Below are positions 16,290 through 29,000 of a stretch of DNA of 64,000 bases, piece after piece; the first letter of the stretch is position 1; every line of letters begins with the position of its first letter. Source of the stretch: Hyperoplus lanceolatus (Eukaryota; Chordata; Actinopteri; Uranoscopiformes; Ammodytidae); assembly GCA_026929865.2 (NCBI GenBank), contig CM049395.1, positions 32,419,501 through 32,483,500 on the forward strand. Reading direction: 5' to 3'. The notes beneath the pieces are model-generated. The model did not search any database and was not told where the DNA came from. It saw nothing but the letters and a program-made list of their open reading frames with translations. A program made the position numbers and the translations under genes.

Positions 16290-16573
16290 CGCATTAAAAC
16301 AAGAGTGGCCTTTTATTGTGGACAGTCTAAGGCACACCTGTGCACTAATCATGATGTCAGATCAGCATCTTGATGTGGCACACCTGTGAGGTGGGATGGA
16401 TTATCTCAGCAAAGCAGAAGTGCTCACTATCACACATTTAGACAGATTTGTGAACAATGGTTGAGAGAAATGGTACAATTGTGTATCTGGAATGAATTTT
16501 AGATCTTTAAGTCCATCTCATGAAAAATGGGAGCAAAAACAAAAGTGTTGCGTTTATATTTTTGTTGAGTGTA
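16290..16573 (+). mobile_element. Tc1/mariner-type transposon end (remnant)
   Basis: The text from GAGTGGCCTTTTATTGTGG through GGGAGCAAAAACAAAAGTG and a terminal ATTTTTGTTGAGTGTA is a transposon end I recognise as common in fish genomes. It ends next to TATA, as expected for TA-target elements. No transposase coding sequence is present and the opposite end is missing. Confidence 0.6.
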
Positions 16574-19500
16574 TATAAATATAAAATATATAATATATAA
16601 AGTACTAGGATAAATGCTGTGCAGTGTCTTGGTGTCGGATGAGTCTTCAAACTAGGCTTGGTTGTTTGTATTTAATTTCTCACTAGCATCTATACCAATA
16701 CCCCCACACCAGGGACCATTTAGAGCCACAGTAGGTAATAAAGTGTGCCCTTTAAGGACTGAGGGTGGAAAGTCATGTTAGGTTGGTGGGTGGGCGTGTG
16801 GGGCATCAGACTTTCACGTGGGAGCCTGAATGTTTCAAGTCACAAATCTTAGTCATCAATTCATGTTTTATGTATTTTTACTGTATAGTGTACTGGATAA
16901 TTGCCTGATCTTAGCTGATGAAGTTTATTTGCCTAAATTCAACCAGACCTTAACTGTGAAGGTGGCAGATCAAATAACAATGAGTGTGTTGTTTACAGAG
17001 CAGTAATCCGAGTCTATTTTTGGTCTGAAAAAACAGCCTTAGTATTTCGTTGGTCCCTAATTTACGGCCTTCAGAAACTCCTCCATCGACATCCACTGTG
17101 TGGGAAAGGCAGCACCATGTCTCATCCAAACATATGGCCCCCTCTTCTTGATCTGTCTGCTGCATCTGTTGCCAAGTGCACCACACTGACAGACATTGTG
17201 ACCAACAACACTATGTAGATGTGTGTGTTAGTGTAGATGACACCAGAAGAGAGAGAGAGAGAAGGCCAGGGCAGGGGGCACCCAGGGTTTGGTTGCAGGG
17301 GTACGGGGAGGGAACTGGGCTGGTGGCTGCCGGGGTAGGGTGGGGGGTACGAGGGCACCAGAAGGGCGTAAAGAGAAAGGCAGAGAATACAGTCATTACC
17401 CACCCAGGGCTATTCCTCTCTGGCCCATTAGCTGCTGGCGGCCGTGACCAATTGGGTTTTGTCGCTCTTAGCAGGGTCATCCAGTGGTGGTCTGGGCCTT
17501 TTCTATAATGGACGCTCACTCAGCCGTCCTGACACAAAACCTTTAAGAGGGGAAGAAATTCTCTCCCTGACTCTCTCTCCCTCTCTCTCTCTCTCTCGCT
17601 CTCGCTCTCTCTGGTTTTAAAAAGACCCAGTCAGGCAAGAAAGAGAAAAGAGTGAAAAGTGATCATGAAAAGAGATTTGTTGCGATGTGAGAGGCGCGCA
17701 GGGAAGTGATCGTTTAGCCACACGTGGGGTGAAGGGACTCCATGGCGGTGGGTCTTGTTAACCCTCTTGACTTGTATGCCACAAACCAAATCAAATTGTC
17801 CCGTGCCGCAAAGTCTGAGAACGTGCAGTTCCTTGTGGGAAAAAACCTCACGACTTCCCAACTTTGCAGTGTGTGTGTGTGTGTGTGTGTGTGTAATTTT
17901 CAAAGTGGAAAGGAGGAATCTGAATAGGCCATGGCAGATTATCCAGTGTGTATGAACACTGATCCTTGAACTCAGATGGTTAAAACGAGGCCACTTTAAC
18001 AGAAAAGATGTTGCTCCGCATTTTCTAGTTTGATTTCATGCGGTGGCTCAAAAGAAACAGGTGTGAGAGAGCTGACAGATTCTGAAGATTAATCTTTCCC
18101 AATTCCCTGAAGCATATTAAGCTCTCTCTTCCATGTAGATTTGTCATATTAAATCACAATCATCATGTGTCATTATAAAAAGGGAAAAGCTCAAACATTT
18201 AAGGGCGTTCATGTTTTTTCTAGCAGCTGAAAGATTCTCGTCTTCAACTTTTGTGCCTAAAAAAAGCCACCACCTAAAAGAACCCTATTATTATCAAATT
18301 CTGTTTGTATTTGTCCCAGCAGGGATTTCAACTGTAACTCAAATAATTGTGTGCACATAAATGCATAATCCATCCAGTACGAGTTGTGTATATCTGTCTG
18401 TGTGTGGGTGTGTTTTTTTGTCCAGCCCGAAGCTGAATAGAAGGCCAGTTAGCCACCTAGCGGGCTGCTAATTCTCCATGTCAAATACAATAGCTGCAAT
18501 TATATGGTAATCAGTGTTGGTGGCTCATACCTTTCTGCTGCTTTCTGTGAGTGTGTGTCTGGCCAAGCTGCTCCTCTGGGAGACGGTTAGTCACGGTTTA
18601 TTATTGACCCATTAGACACCCGTCCCACTGCCAGAAAGAAACCAGTCGGCTCACAGGCCGCGCTGCATTCACTGAACAACAATAACAAGAGGGAGACTGA
18701 ATATCAAGTTAATCATTTTGTTATCTATGGACCAAAATGAATGAACTCATCGGTGCCAAATTGTGATTCAGGACTATACTGAATCCCAAGGAATATACCA
18801 ATTATTTGCATGTTTAACATTCTAACATAACCACTTTAAAAAAATATGTATGCTGTGTTGTTTCAGACAGTTAGATGTATTTCTGAACTGTTTGTTACAA
18901 GATGACTTTCCTGTAACTCAAAATTAACACTGCCTTACCTATACAAGATTGGGCAAGTTTTTAGAATCTGCCAATTTATTTCGATACAGAAATTAATTAA
19001 AACACAATGACTTTCTGGAAAAACAACACTTTATATCATGCATTAAAAAAGAGTCTGATGAAATGTAAAGTCTACATGGTTCCTATTTAGGGAGATAAGA
19101 TTAGCAAACACACTGGCCCTTCTTTTCAAGCTGTTGCTACAAACGCACATTTTCTTATCAGATTTAGTTTGAGTGCTCAACAGCACTTTTTTGTTTGTTT
19201 GTTACTGCTTACACTTTAGGATGAATTGTTTTCAACAAGTTAAAAAAAGATTATCATGCAAAGCGCCTTCATCACATGACGCAAGCCTGTGAAGATATTC
19301 TCTCTCAAAAACGTGCCCTCTCTTTGTCGTGTCTTCTCTTCGTCACATAATCGACAAATGTGTTGTTTTGATATAATCCCCCAGATCTGTCATCTCTGAA
19401 GCTTGCCCTCTGCTCCCCCATGCCTCCGCCCCCCTGCCCACAACACACCCACACAGACCCCTCTGCTGCCTCCTCTCCAGTCCCCACCCCTGCAAAGCAA

Positions 19501-22500
19501 AGCTCTCTTTGTTAACCTAATGTGCTTTTACCAGTTGCTTTCTGCCAGCGAGACATCTGCTGTGTGCAACCAGTCAATATTGTGGGGACAGTTCAAAGCG
19601 GCCAGTTCATTATCTGTGTCAGCTTAACAACCCAAAGGTAGCGGTCTAAGGGACACAAGGAGGAGGAGGAGGGGGAGGAGGAGAGGAGGGAGGGGGGACA
19701 CAATGTGTGAGGACACAATAGACTCCTCATTAACCAGTGATTTATCATGATAGGATGCCCAGTTCAACCTTTGCCCCCCCTTCCCAACACGCACCTCCAG
19801 AAAATGATCCTTTTGTTGGGAAAAGGGAGAGTAAACTGTGAAAGTGGAGTTGAAAGTGAAATGATATAGTTAAAAAGTCAAATGAAAAGTAAAAGTGACA
19901 GAAAGTAGCCGAAGTGTGTCCTTTTTGAAAGTGTGTGAGAATAAAGGGGACCAGGACGAGGAGCATCACATTAAAACTTCTCTGCAATTCACTTTCTCTT
20001 TTTTTTTTAAATAGTGAAACTACAAAAAAGACACTGGGAGCTCCTTTGACATGGCTATTTTGACTTTTACCACTTTGATTTCATTATGCTTCTCTCTTAG
20101 ATTTTAAATATTTTACCATGAGAGACTTTGAATGCCGTTGTTGACTCGGATCCCACCAAGTTCTCTCTCCTGTTCCAATTTGTGAAGCAAAAAAAGCCAG
20201 TGGCCCCAAAAGTCAACTTTATTAAACATTACACACTATTTGATCGACACCGTAAAAATTAGCCTTGCAATAGACACACCCTCCCTTTCCATAGTCAGGC
20301 TTTATGAAAGTCAAATCTCTCTGTCATGATGATATCATACATGTCAGAAAAGCCTCTAAGGATGCTCCATGCATGCATATGCAGGGAGATCATAGTGCAT
20401 CCTCGGCCGCTCTGCCCTCACGGAGGTGGTGCCTCCTTTTGCACATAAAGGCTGTATAATGACCGTTTAATGTATGGCTTCTCAAAATGCAAGAGTAAAA
20501 AGGAATATTCAACGTGGCCCATGTGGTGATTTTCTAAAGCTGCTGCACCGAGGAACACACCCCTTTTACTTTTTCCTATTCCATCCTTTCCATGCAACCC
20601 CCCTCTTCTCCATCCCTCCCTCCCTCTCTGAATCCATTTGCCTAAATCAATCTCACAGGAGGCGGTCGTGGATAATGTACCAGCCAGGGTTTGTAAACCG
20701 TTTTGTTAACAATGCATTTTGAAAAGAAAAGAAAAGAGGAGGAGAGGAGAGAGATAAAGCGAGACAGAGGGAGTGAGAGAAGGTGAAAGGGAGAAACGGG
20801 CAGAAGGGTGCTGAAAGAGGAACAGTTGGGTGGGTGTGGTGGGTGTGCGGTGCTGTTTGGGACAGGCCCTGTCGACTGGCGACACCCCTGTCCCATCTCC
20901 TCCTCCCTCGGCTAAAGCCTGCATCCGCTCAATTCGGTCCAGTCCTCGCTTTAGTCACACCACCTGCCTTCACCATTCTTCACCACACACCCACCCGTCC
21001 ACTGACAGGACGAACAGACGGCATGGACCCCCTAACTCAGCCTAAACACCCCTTTCACATATATACACAAACACACATGGTGCACAAATAGACACACAGT
21101 GAGAGAGTGCCTAGTGTTCCCTTGATAGGATTATAGTGATCAATAATCAGCAAAGAGCGATGATCAAGGTCAATTTCTCAATCATGTCAACATTCTGCTC
21201 AGTGGTGACAGGAGGGCACATGGGACTTCTCTGAACAGGTTCATGTAGGAATCATAAATAGATATTTGTGCAATTTTATTTTCCGTTATTTATTGTTGAC
21301 AAGAGATTGTGAGCACTATCATACCTGAAAACTATTCCTGAAGATGTTATTTATAAAAATGTGCTACTGTATCTGAACTCCAAAGAGATATCACATCCTC
21401 AGCTGATATCAAAGCTAATAACCATGACAACATATCAGGTTAACTTGTTAAGTTCCTCATACCTAGTCTCAATTGCAGTTGAAGCTAGAGATGGCTGTGA
21501 TTGCTTTAATTTGTGTGTTTGTGGGTGATGGCTGATTTTTATTTTAAAGGGTGTCTCTTGAATAGAAGATCGATGGGATTTCTGAATGAATGAATATCTT
21601 GATGAATGAACAAATAATAAAAACGATAAATAATTATAAACTTGCAATCCTGCACTCTTTGTTGCAGTTAGTGTTGATTATCCTTTCATCAGCATTTTCT
21701 GACTATAAGATTTTTACAATGTGATTGCCAACTTTGTGCGTTGCATTCTCCAGACATCAATTTATAAATGACAAGCTAATATCTTTCAAAAAAATAACAT
21801 ATGAATCGAATCAGAACAAAAATCTAAAATTATAATGATGATTTGTCCATGTTTCAGCCACATTCCTCATGGCTTACAACAAAGTGTTAGACCAGAGAGA
21901 AAACATTGCAAACACACTCCAGAGTTGTACCACTTATTTACTGACCAATAATGCAAAACATTTAACACAAAACACATTGTTTGTGATCACTGAAAAACCT
22001 TACACACACGCTTGTCTGTTCAGGCTGTAAAAGCGAGGGTTCAACTGCTACAGTACAAGTTACTAGTGACACATCCTATCAGCAGGGACCTGTTCCTCCA
22101 TGTGCTACTTTGCTTATCAAAAGCCCCTTTTAGCCTGAGGAAGCCTGGTCCAGTTTGACACCACACTCCCACGGGGCCTTCTTAGATCTCCACCAAAGCA
22201 CCCATTACTGGATCATAAGCTCCAGAAGCAGGCTACACCGGACAGGAATCCCCTGAAGAGCTCCGTGGATCGGGGCTGATTTGCAACATAAGCCCCCCTG
22301 TGATTGCCCATTAGCCCCTGTCCTAGCTACTAGCTACTGTGCATTGTCATTGAAGGTTTGCTATACCATTACGTCCCCTAATTGGCTGTGAGGGGTATTA
22401 GGAGAGGCTGTGGCTTCAGGGAATTGATAGTGACATCTGATCTGATGTCCACTTAAAATGAAGACGATGTTGAGTCATCGTGTGCTGACAGAAGAGCATC

Positions 22501-22827
22501 CCCCCGGGATGAGGCTTAAGATCTGATGATTGATGGGTTATTATAATACAAGCCCCTTGTGTCAGGACTGATTTTACTTTTGCTTCATTTCCTTTGGTTA
22601 GGGTTAGGTATTGCAGTATTATGTGTATTCTGTGAGCCAGGGCCTGTAGACAAATTTTACATGAATGTTAGAGTTAGTCCACACTATGATAATAAAACTA
22701 TGAATCCTATTAAGATGGATCCACAGGCCTGTTTTCTGGACTGTAGAATGTATTGTATCGTCTAAAGTAAATAATGTCAATAACGGAGAGGCACCGTGTC
22801 AGCTTCACTTGCTGTAAAAATACAAAA
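16574..22827. other. Intergenic DNA with candidate regulatory blocks, no gene
   Basis: No coding similarity seen. Short simple repeats lie at 17572-17611 (CT) and 17870-17894 (GT); purine-rich stretches lie near 19660-19690 and 20720-20820. Blocks at about 18420-18720, 19380-19640 and 22090-22560 are complex, with TAATTCTCC, CAATTATATGG and CCTAATTGG type homeodomain or CCAAT-like sites. They are my best guesses for conserved elements. Nothing here is confirmed. Confidence 0.4.
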
Positions 22828-22931
22828 CATCTAATTAATTACAGGCTCTGTGATTAATTAATCTAAATTAATCGCATACTTATATGACACTTTTATGCCT
22901 GTTTATAAACAACTGTATAGGCTACCGTTCG

Positions 22932-22967
<36 letters not shown>

Positions 22968-23163
22968 AACTTCTGTCCCCTCCTCTCAGCCAGGTTACTA
23001 CATTAAATAAATTTAGGAACTACTAGCGCCGAAAAAAACACAAAAAAACAAGCAGGCTAAATGGCTGTCTATATCCCACAACAGACAGCGCTGCACTGCC
23101 ACAGGTGCGGTGCGCATATCCTATGCCGACTCATTCACCGTCCTTCTCATAGCCAAAAATATT

Positions 23164-23210
<47 letters not shown>

Positions 23211-23648
23211 CGGAGGAAAAAAGACAGGCATATGCTTGGAAGAGTGAGAGGGGGCGGGTGTCCGTTTGAAGGAGACGATCGCAGCTAGCAAACAAAAGTG
23301 AGACAGAGGAAGATTGAGAGATACTGTTTTAAACCTATTGTTAATTAGGCACCCACTAAATCAATAATGCACAGACACTGCGGAGAATAACATAAGACCT
23401 ATTCCTACCTTCATGCTTATTTGCCCGGAGCATCCCATACAACGTCCCTCTCTATGCTTCTTTCTTTACTCTTTAATCCCATGCGGGCCGTGTCAGCAAG
23501 CTACAGGTGCAGCTCCGCTATCGCCTCACCTCTTTTGCACCGGGTCAAAGGGCAATATAGAAGTGCGATTAATCTGCGTTAATTTTTTTAATCGCGTTAA
23601 TTTTTCTGTGATTAATTAATCGAAATTAACGAGTTAATTTGACAGCCG
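22828..23648 (-). mobile_element. Non-autonomous DNA element with ATTAATTAATC-bearing ends
   Basis: Both edges carry the motif CTGTGATTAATTAATC: at about 22848 on the left and about 23610 on the right, where it continues into GAAATTAACGAGTTAATTTGACAGCC. I recognise that right-end sequence as a frequent fish interspersed repeat of uncertain class. Between the ends are a CT run (22932-22967), a CA array (23163-23210) and no transposase. Boundaries and orientation are approximate. Confidence 0.45.
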
Positions 23649-26086
23649 TAAATATTTCATTATATCTTTTCATGGGACAACACTGAAGAAATGACACCTC
23701 TGTACAGTGTAAAGTAGTCAGTGTACAGCTTGTATAACAGCGTAAATTTACTGTCCCCTCAAAATAACTCGGCACACAGCCATTAATGTCTAAAGTGCTG
23801 GCAACAAAAGTGAGTACACCCCTTAGTGAAAATGTCCAGATTGGGCCCAAAGTGTTAATATTTTGTGTGGCCAGTGGCCACTATATTTTTTAGGGATGGG
23901 GCCGATCCGATCCAGTATCGGTATCGGGTCCGATATGGGCGAAATCTACGGATTGGATATCGGACTGACAGCTCCGATATAAAATCCGATAAAACAAATT
24001 AAAAAGAAATAATTTTTTTTTTAATTTATTTTTTTTAACTATGAAAGAGTGAAAGCCCTGCGCGAGCAGATGCCGACGTTCGGTGGAGGGAGATATCATT
24101 TGAATACTCGTTCTAAAAAAACACACCAAAGTCTGAGTTTCTTACTTTTTCCCCGTGGAAGCGAACAGAGCTGTTGTTCCGTTCCAAATCAGCTGTGCCA
24201 TCGTAGCTTAAACAAGTTTATTAATCCATCCTGGAACATGCATTTTCGGGGATTTATAAATCCATACAAAAGATCCAATAGGCTATTGATAGTCTTTTGT
24301 ATCCATATTATATCCATTATTGACCGCGTATTCCTATGATGCAAGGCAGTCACTGTTGATTGGCAATAGCAGCACTGCACAGGGAATTTAAACTAACAGC
24401 TAAGCTAACATTAGCATTTCGCCGAGCACTGCTTTCCCTTCCGAGATCACGCTAATGTTGTGGGAAACACATATGCTGATATTCTTCCTCCCTCTCTGTA
24501 TTCCTACTGCGCTTGGTGCCGCTTTTAGTTTGCCTCGCTCTGACAATGTCACGTAGCCAAAAGCTGGTGTATCACTGATTGCTCTTTGAAAGGACGGTGG
24601 CCAACTAGGTCAAAGTTCAAATAATTTGATAATTTACTTTAAATGAGCATTACATTTATATTTTAACAATTGTTGTATATATAACGTGTATATCTGAGTA
24701 GAAATATTTGCTGACAACATATATTGCAGTTTAAGCTACTTGTGCAAAAAAAAACATAAAATATATATGTAGAAAAATATATATATTTGGAATACTGAAT
24801 TGAGCTTCGAATACAAACTTAACAAACAAGTTTTTCGATATTCAAATTATTCGGCCCGGCCCTAATGCATTCGTGTATATTTCTTGCTCAGAATTGCTTA
24901 AGCCTTCACGGGTTGCCACTGGAATCCTCTTCCAGTCAGTCATGATGCCATCAAGGAGCTGGTGGATATTAGAGACCTTACGGTCTTCCACCTTCAGTTT
25001 GAGGATGCCCCAAAGATGCTCAATAGGGTTTAGGTCTGGAGACATGCTTGGCCAGTCCATCACCTTTACCCTCAGCTTTTTTAGCAAGGCAGTGGTCGTT
25101 TGGAGGTGTGTTTGGGGTCGTTATCATGTTGCAATACTGCCCTGCGGCCCGGTTTACGAAGGGAGGGGATCATGCTCTGCTTCAGCATGACACAGTAAAT
25201 GTTGGCATTCAGTGAACTGTAGTTCTGGCTGGCAGCACTCATTTAGCCCCAGACCATGACACTCCCACCACCATGCTTGACTGTACACAAGACACACTTT
25301 TCTTTGTACTAATCACCTGGTTGCCGCCCCATACACTTGACACCATCTGAACCAAATAAGTTTATCTTGGTCTCATCAGACCACAGGACATGATTGCAGT
25401 AATCCATGTCCATAGTCTGCTTGTCTTCAGCAAACTATTTGTGGGCTTTCTTTTGCATCATCTTTAGAAGAGGCTTCCTTCTGTGACGACAGCCATGCAG
25501 ACCAGTATGATGCAGAGTGCGGCATATGGTCTGAGCACTGACAGATTGACCCTCAGGTTCACACCTCCAAGATGATCACTGCCTTGCTACCGAAGCTGAG
25601 GGTAAAGGTGGTGGACTGGCCAAGCATGTCTCCAGACCTAAACCCTATTGAGCATCTGTGGGGCATCCTCAAACAGGAGGTGGAGGAGTGCAAGGTCTCT
25701 AATATCCACCAGCTCTGTGATGTCATCATGAATGAGTGGAAGAAGACTCCAGTGGCAAACCTGTGAAGGTCTGGTGAACTCCATGCCCAAGAGGGTTAAG
25801 GCAGTGCTGGAAAATAATGGTGGCCAGACAAAATATTGACACTTTTGGCACAATTTGGACATTTTCACATAGGGGTGTACTCACTTTTGTTGCCAGCACT
25901 TTAGACATTAATGGCTGTGTGTCAAGTTAATTTGAGGGAACAGTAAATTAACACTATTATACAAGCTGTACACTGACTACTTTACATTGTACCAAAGTGT
26001 AATTTCTTTAGTGTTGTCCCATGAAGAGATATAATGAAATAATTGAAGAAATGTGAGGGGTGTACTCACTTTTGTGAGATACTGTA
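23649..26086 (-). mobile_element. Rearranged Tc1-like transposon with duplicated, inverted 3' halves
   Basis: On the minus strand, 25570-24842 encodes a decayed Tc1 transposase: a VKHGGGSVMVWG stretch, HDNDPKHTSK near 25120 and DWPSMSPDLNPIEHLWGILK near 25050. On the plus strand, 25572-25766 encodes the same DWPSMSPDLNPIEHLWGILK segment again. Long terminal repeats with GTGCTGGCAACAAAAGTGAG lie inverted at 23649-23880 and 25860-26086. The N-terminal DNA-binding half is absent and replaced by an inverted copy of the C-terminal half and its terminus. The left outer end abuts the preceding element and is truncated. Stops are present; it is inactive. Confidence 0.75.
23892..24865. mobile_element. 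hAT-like element(s) nested in the Tc1 copy
   Basis: The insert begins TAGGGATGGGGCCGAT and ends ATTCGGCCCGGCCCTAA, so the extreme ends are rough inverted repeats, separating the left Tc1 terminus from its transposase. The left end is rich in CCGAT/TATCGG repeats. The right end has an ATTCGAAG-type signature that I associate with another fish family, so this may be two elements. No clean target duplication is visible and no transposase is seen. Confidence 0.4.
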
Positions 26087-29000
26087 TATTGTCATTAACC
26101 ATAGCAGGGTGTTTCGCACGACACTGGACTAGGTGGAGATATTACTGTATATCTACACACTGGCCTTTTGTGAATGAGCTGAACATCTAACAAACTTTTT
26201 CCTGTTACAGCCTGTGCTCTTACTTTGTCGCTACAAATACTTGGACAAAATAGACTCTCACTCTAAAGTCAGGTAAAGGGTAAAAAAATCAAATAACTGA
26301 ACTGCTGGATTGTAAAAACAGACTTTTCCAGGATGCTATACTGTACATTTAAACTGATCTCATTTCCTTTGTAATGTAATTTCTCATCTGTTCTGAGACA
26401 GGTTGGCTGACACTCATCTTTTATTAGTTGTCAATCAGATATCCATGGTTTATTTTCATTCCAAAAAAGTAACCAAAGTGTTTGAAAGGTGAAATTGACA
26501 AACTTGAAGTTATCTACGGAAAGACTCTGGGAGTAAACATTTGAGAAGTTGCATGGATCTGTCAATTGTTACTTCTTTCTGTCTTTTCTTCCTAATCCGG
26601 CATTCTTTCTTGAAAACTATATCTTAACTCATTGCTGTATTTGTACTTGTTATGTTGTGACTGGCACTATTGGAGTAGCAATAAACAGCTGAGTTATCTG
26701 TTCACATCTTTTTAGATTCACCAGAGACCACAACTGATCCAGTCTGAAGAGGGCAATCCATGAGCCAACCTGCATGTGGTCTGCGATCAGAGCGGGAAGA
26801 CACTGAGTGTGGTCCATCAACAGCTCTTCCTAATCAACCCCGAAGACCCCGGCCTTTTAGCCGCCGTCCCTGGACATGTCTCTCTGTGTTGACTCACGCT
26901 GATTAGTTTGGTAAGTGTACAGAATGTCCAGAGCATGGTGATCTCTATATCATTGTACCCCCTCAGGAGCCACCGTCCTTTATCTTCTCCATCCCTCCGT
27001 CACAAAAGCCAGAGATCCTTTTGGATTTTGGTGAGAGAAATTAGGGGATCAGAGTCGGCCAACTCCTCAGCAAACAGACTGGACTAATGGACCAACCGCT
27101 TTCTCCTCCCCTCAAATTATTAGCCCAGCGAGGGAATGTAGCCGGTCCAGTCATGATGTTAATGCTAAAGCTCGCTAATCCCTTACACACACACATCGGC
27201 CTCGCACTTGCCTTGATACACACACGGCTACTGGGTAATCACTCCACCACCCAGGCAGTGGGAGAGGATGTGAGAGCGCGCAAGAGCAAAGGAATGAGGC
27301 AGAACGTGAACACATACTCATGGAAAGGTTCCCAGGGGTCTGCAACATTATGTAGGGTTTGTGAGATGTGACAAATAACAAAGACCATCCAGGTCTTATA
27401 CGGACCTTAAAACTTGAATATTTCTTCATGTTTTTGTTGTGATTTTCCAAATGTAAAACGGGTATCAACATCATCGTAGGATTTACTTTCTTGGTTCTTC
27501 ATGATTGCTTTTACATAGCACCTGTTCTTTGAATTTCGTCCAGAAGTGTACAGTCGTGATATTTCCAATAGTGGAAACTTTGAGCCCTTGAATGTGACAA
27601 ATCATAGGTCGGAATACATTTAAAAAAGTCTTGGGACTCTATAGGTGGAATCTGACACTAAGAAACACACAGGTAACCCAATAATATTTCAATCTTTCTC
27701 CTCTGCACTAACGCAACACTGTGGAAGCCTAGCTGTCTCCATTGGGTTGATGATGGCAACAGCTGGCTAAAGCAGAATATGCTAATGCCAGTTCTTGGGA
27801 GGAGTACTTTGGGTTTATGAGGGATTAGCACTTGTTGGCCAGCCCTGACTCCCTGCTGAGCGAGCACGCTAATACAGGTGTTAGTAAACTGGCATTAGAC
27901 TCCAGCTAATTAGCCTCCTTTCACCAAGTGATTGTCCAGCCAGCTCTGCCATTTGTAGTGGTGTTTGCTCATCGGCAGGGAGGTCTCTGTGCTGTGGTGG
28001 GTCCGTTATGATCCGACATGATCTCCCTCCTTCTTTCTTTCACTCTCTCCCTGTAGGCCACTGGACAGCAGGGCCCATCCAGGAGATAAAATCAACTGGT
28101 GTTTTCAAAGAGCAAGAAGCAAAGACAGAGGAAGAGGAGAGCATGCAGCATCAAACTGAGACAGTCCATACTAGTATGTAACTATAAGAATGCATATTTG
28201 TTTTACTAGGTTTGCCTTCGATCTATACCAAGCTTTCCTATCTGATCAATCAATCTGTTTCAGTACAGTTGTCATTAATAATCCTTTAATATTATTTTTG
28301 TGGTTTTGGCCATTATTCCTATGATAACATTGTACTCACTCACCACATTGTAAACATCACTACAGCAAAGTTCAACAGGGTAGGAACCTGAATCATTTAG
28401 ATGATCGAGCATGTTGTACTCAAGCCAACGGTTCAGTCAGATCATCTCAAACTGGCCTATAATCTGCGATGGGAGTTTATAACCGAAGGTTTTGGTTTTT
28501 ACTGTTGGGCTTTGTTTTTATTTACCCAAAAAGTTTGGCTAACCTGGAGGTTTGTTTAAAACCTGTGTGATCCATTCAGTGCACATTTCTTACCAGGTCT
28601 TACCACCAACCTTGGTTAGCTGGTAGCATGTATGCCCTTTGATCAAATCTCTTTCTGTCATCCAACAAAAAAAGGAAGACATATTTAATCGCACAATGGC
28701 AGCTAGAGGTTAAGGATTTAGTTTTGTCAAGATATGGCAAATGCATGCACATTTATATAAAATGATCCCAACAATGATCAAATTCATATTCAGTACAGTT
28801 GTTGTTTCGCCATTGTTTTGTTTTCCATCAGAGAAAGTCTTCACAAGCATGTCTCATAAAAAAATACATACGATATGATTGGAATTATTATATGGATGAA
28901 ATGATGACACAATCACTATTCCACCGAAAATGGATATTCAATAGCACTGAATTACTCCCAAGACCTCCATTTAACCAAACTCTTTACCAGATGGCACACT

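Noticed and set aside
17122-17519. Cluster of overlapping ORFs around 17.1-17.5 kb on both strands
   Set aside because: Pro/Gly-rich translations of purine/pyrimidine-biased DNA, with no domain or splice pattern.
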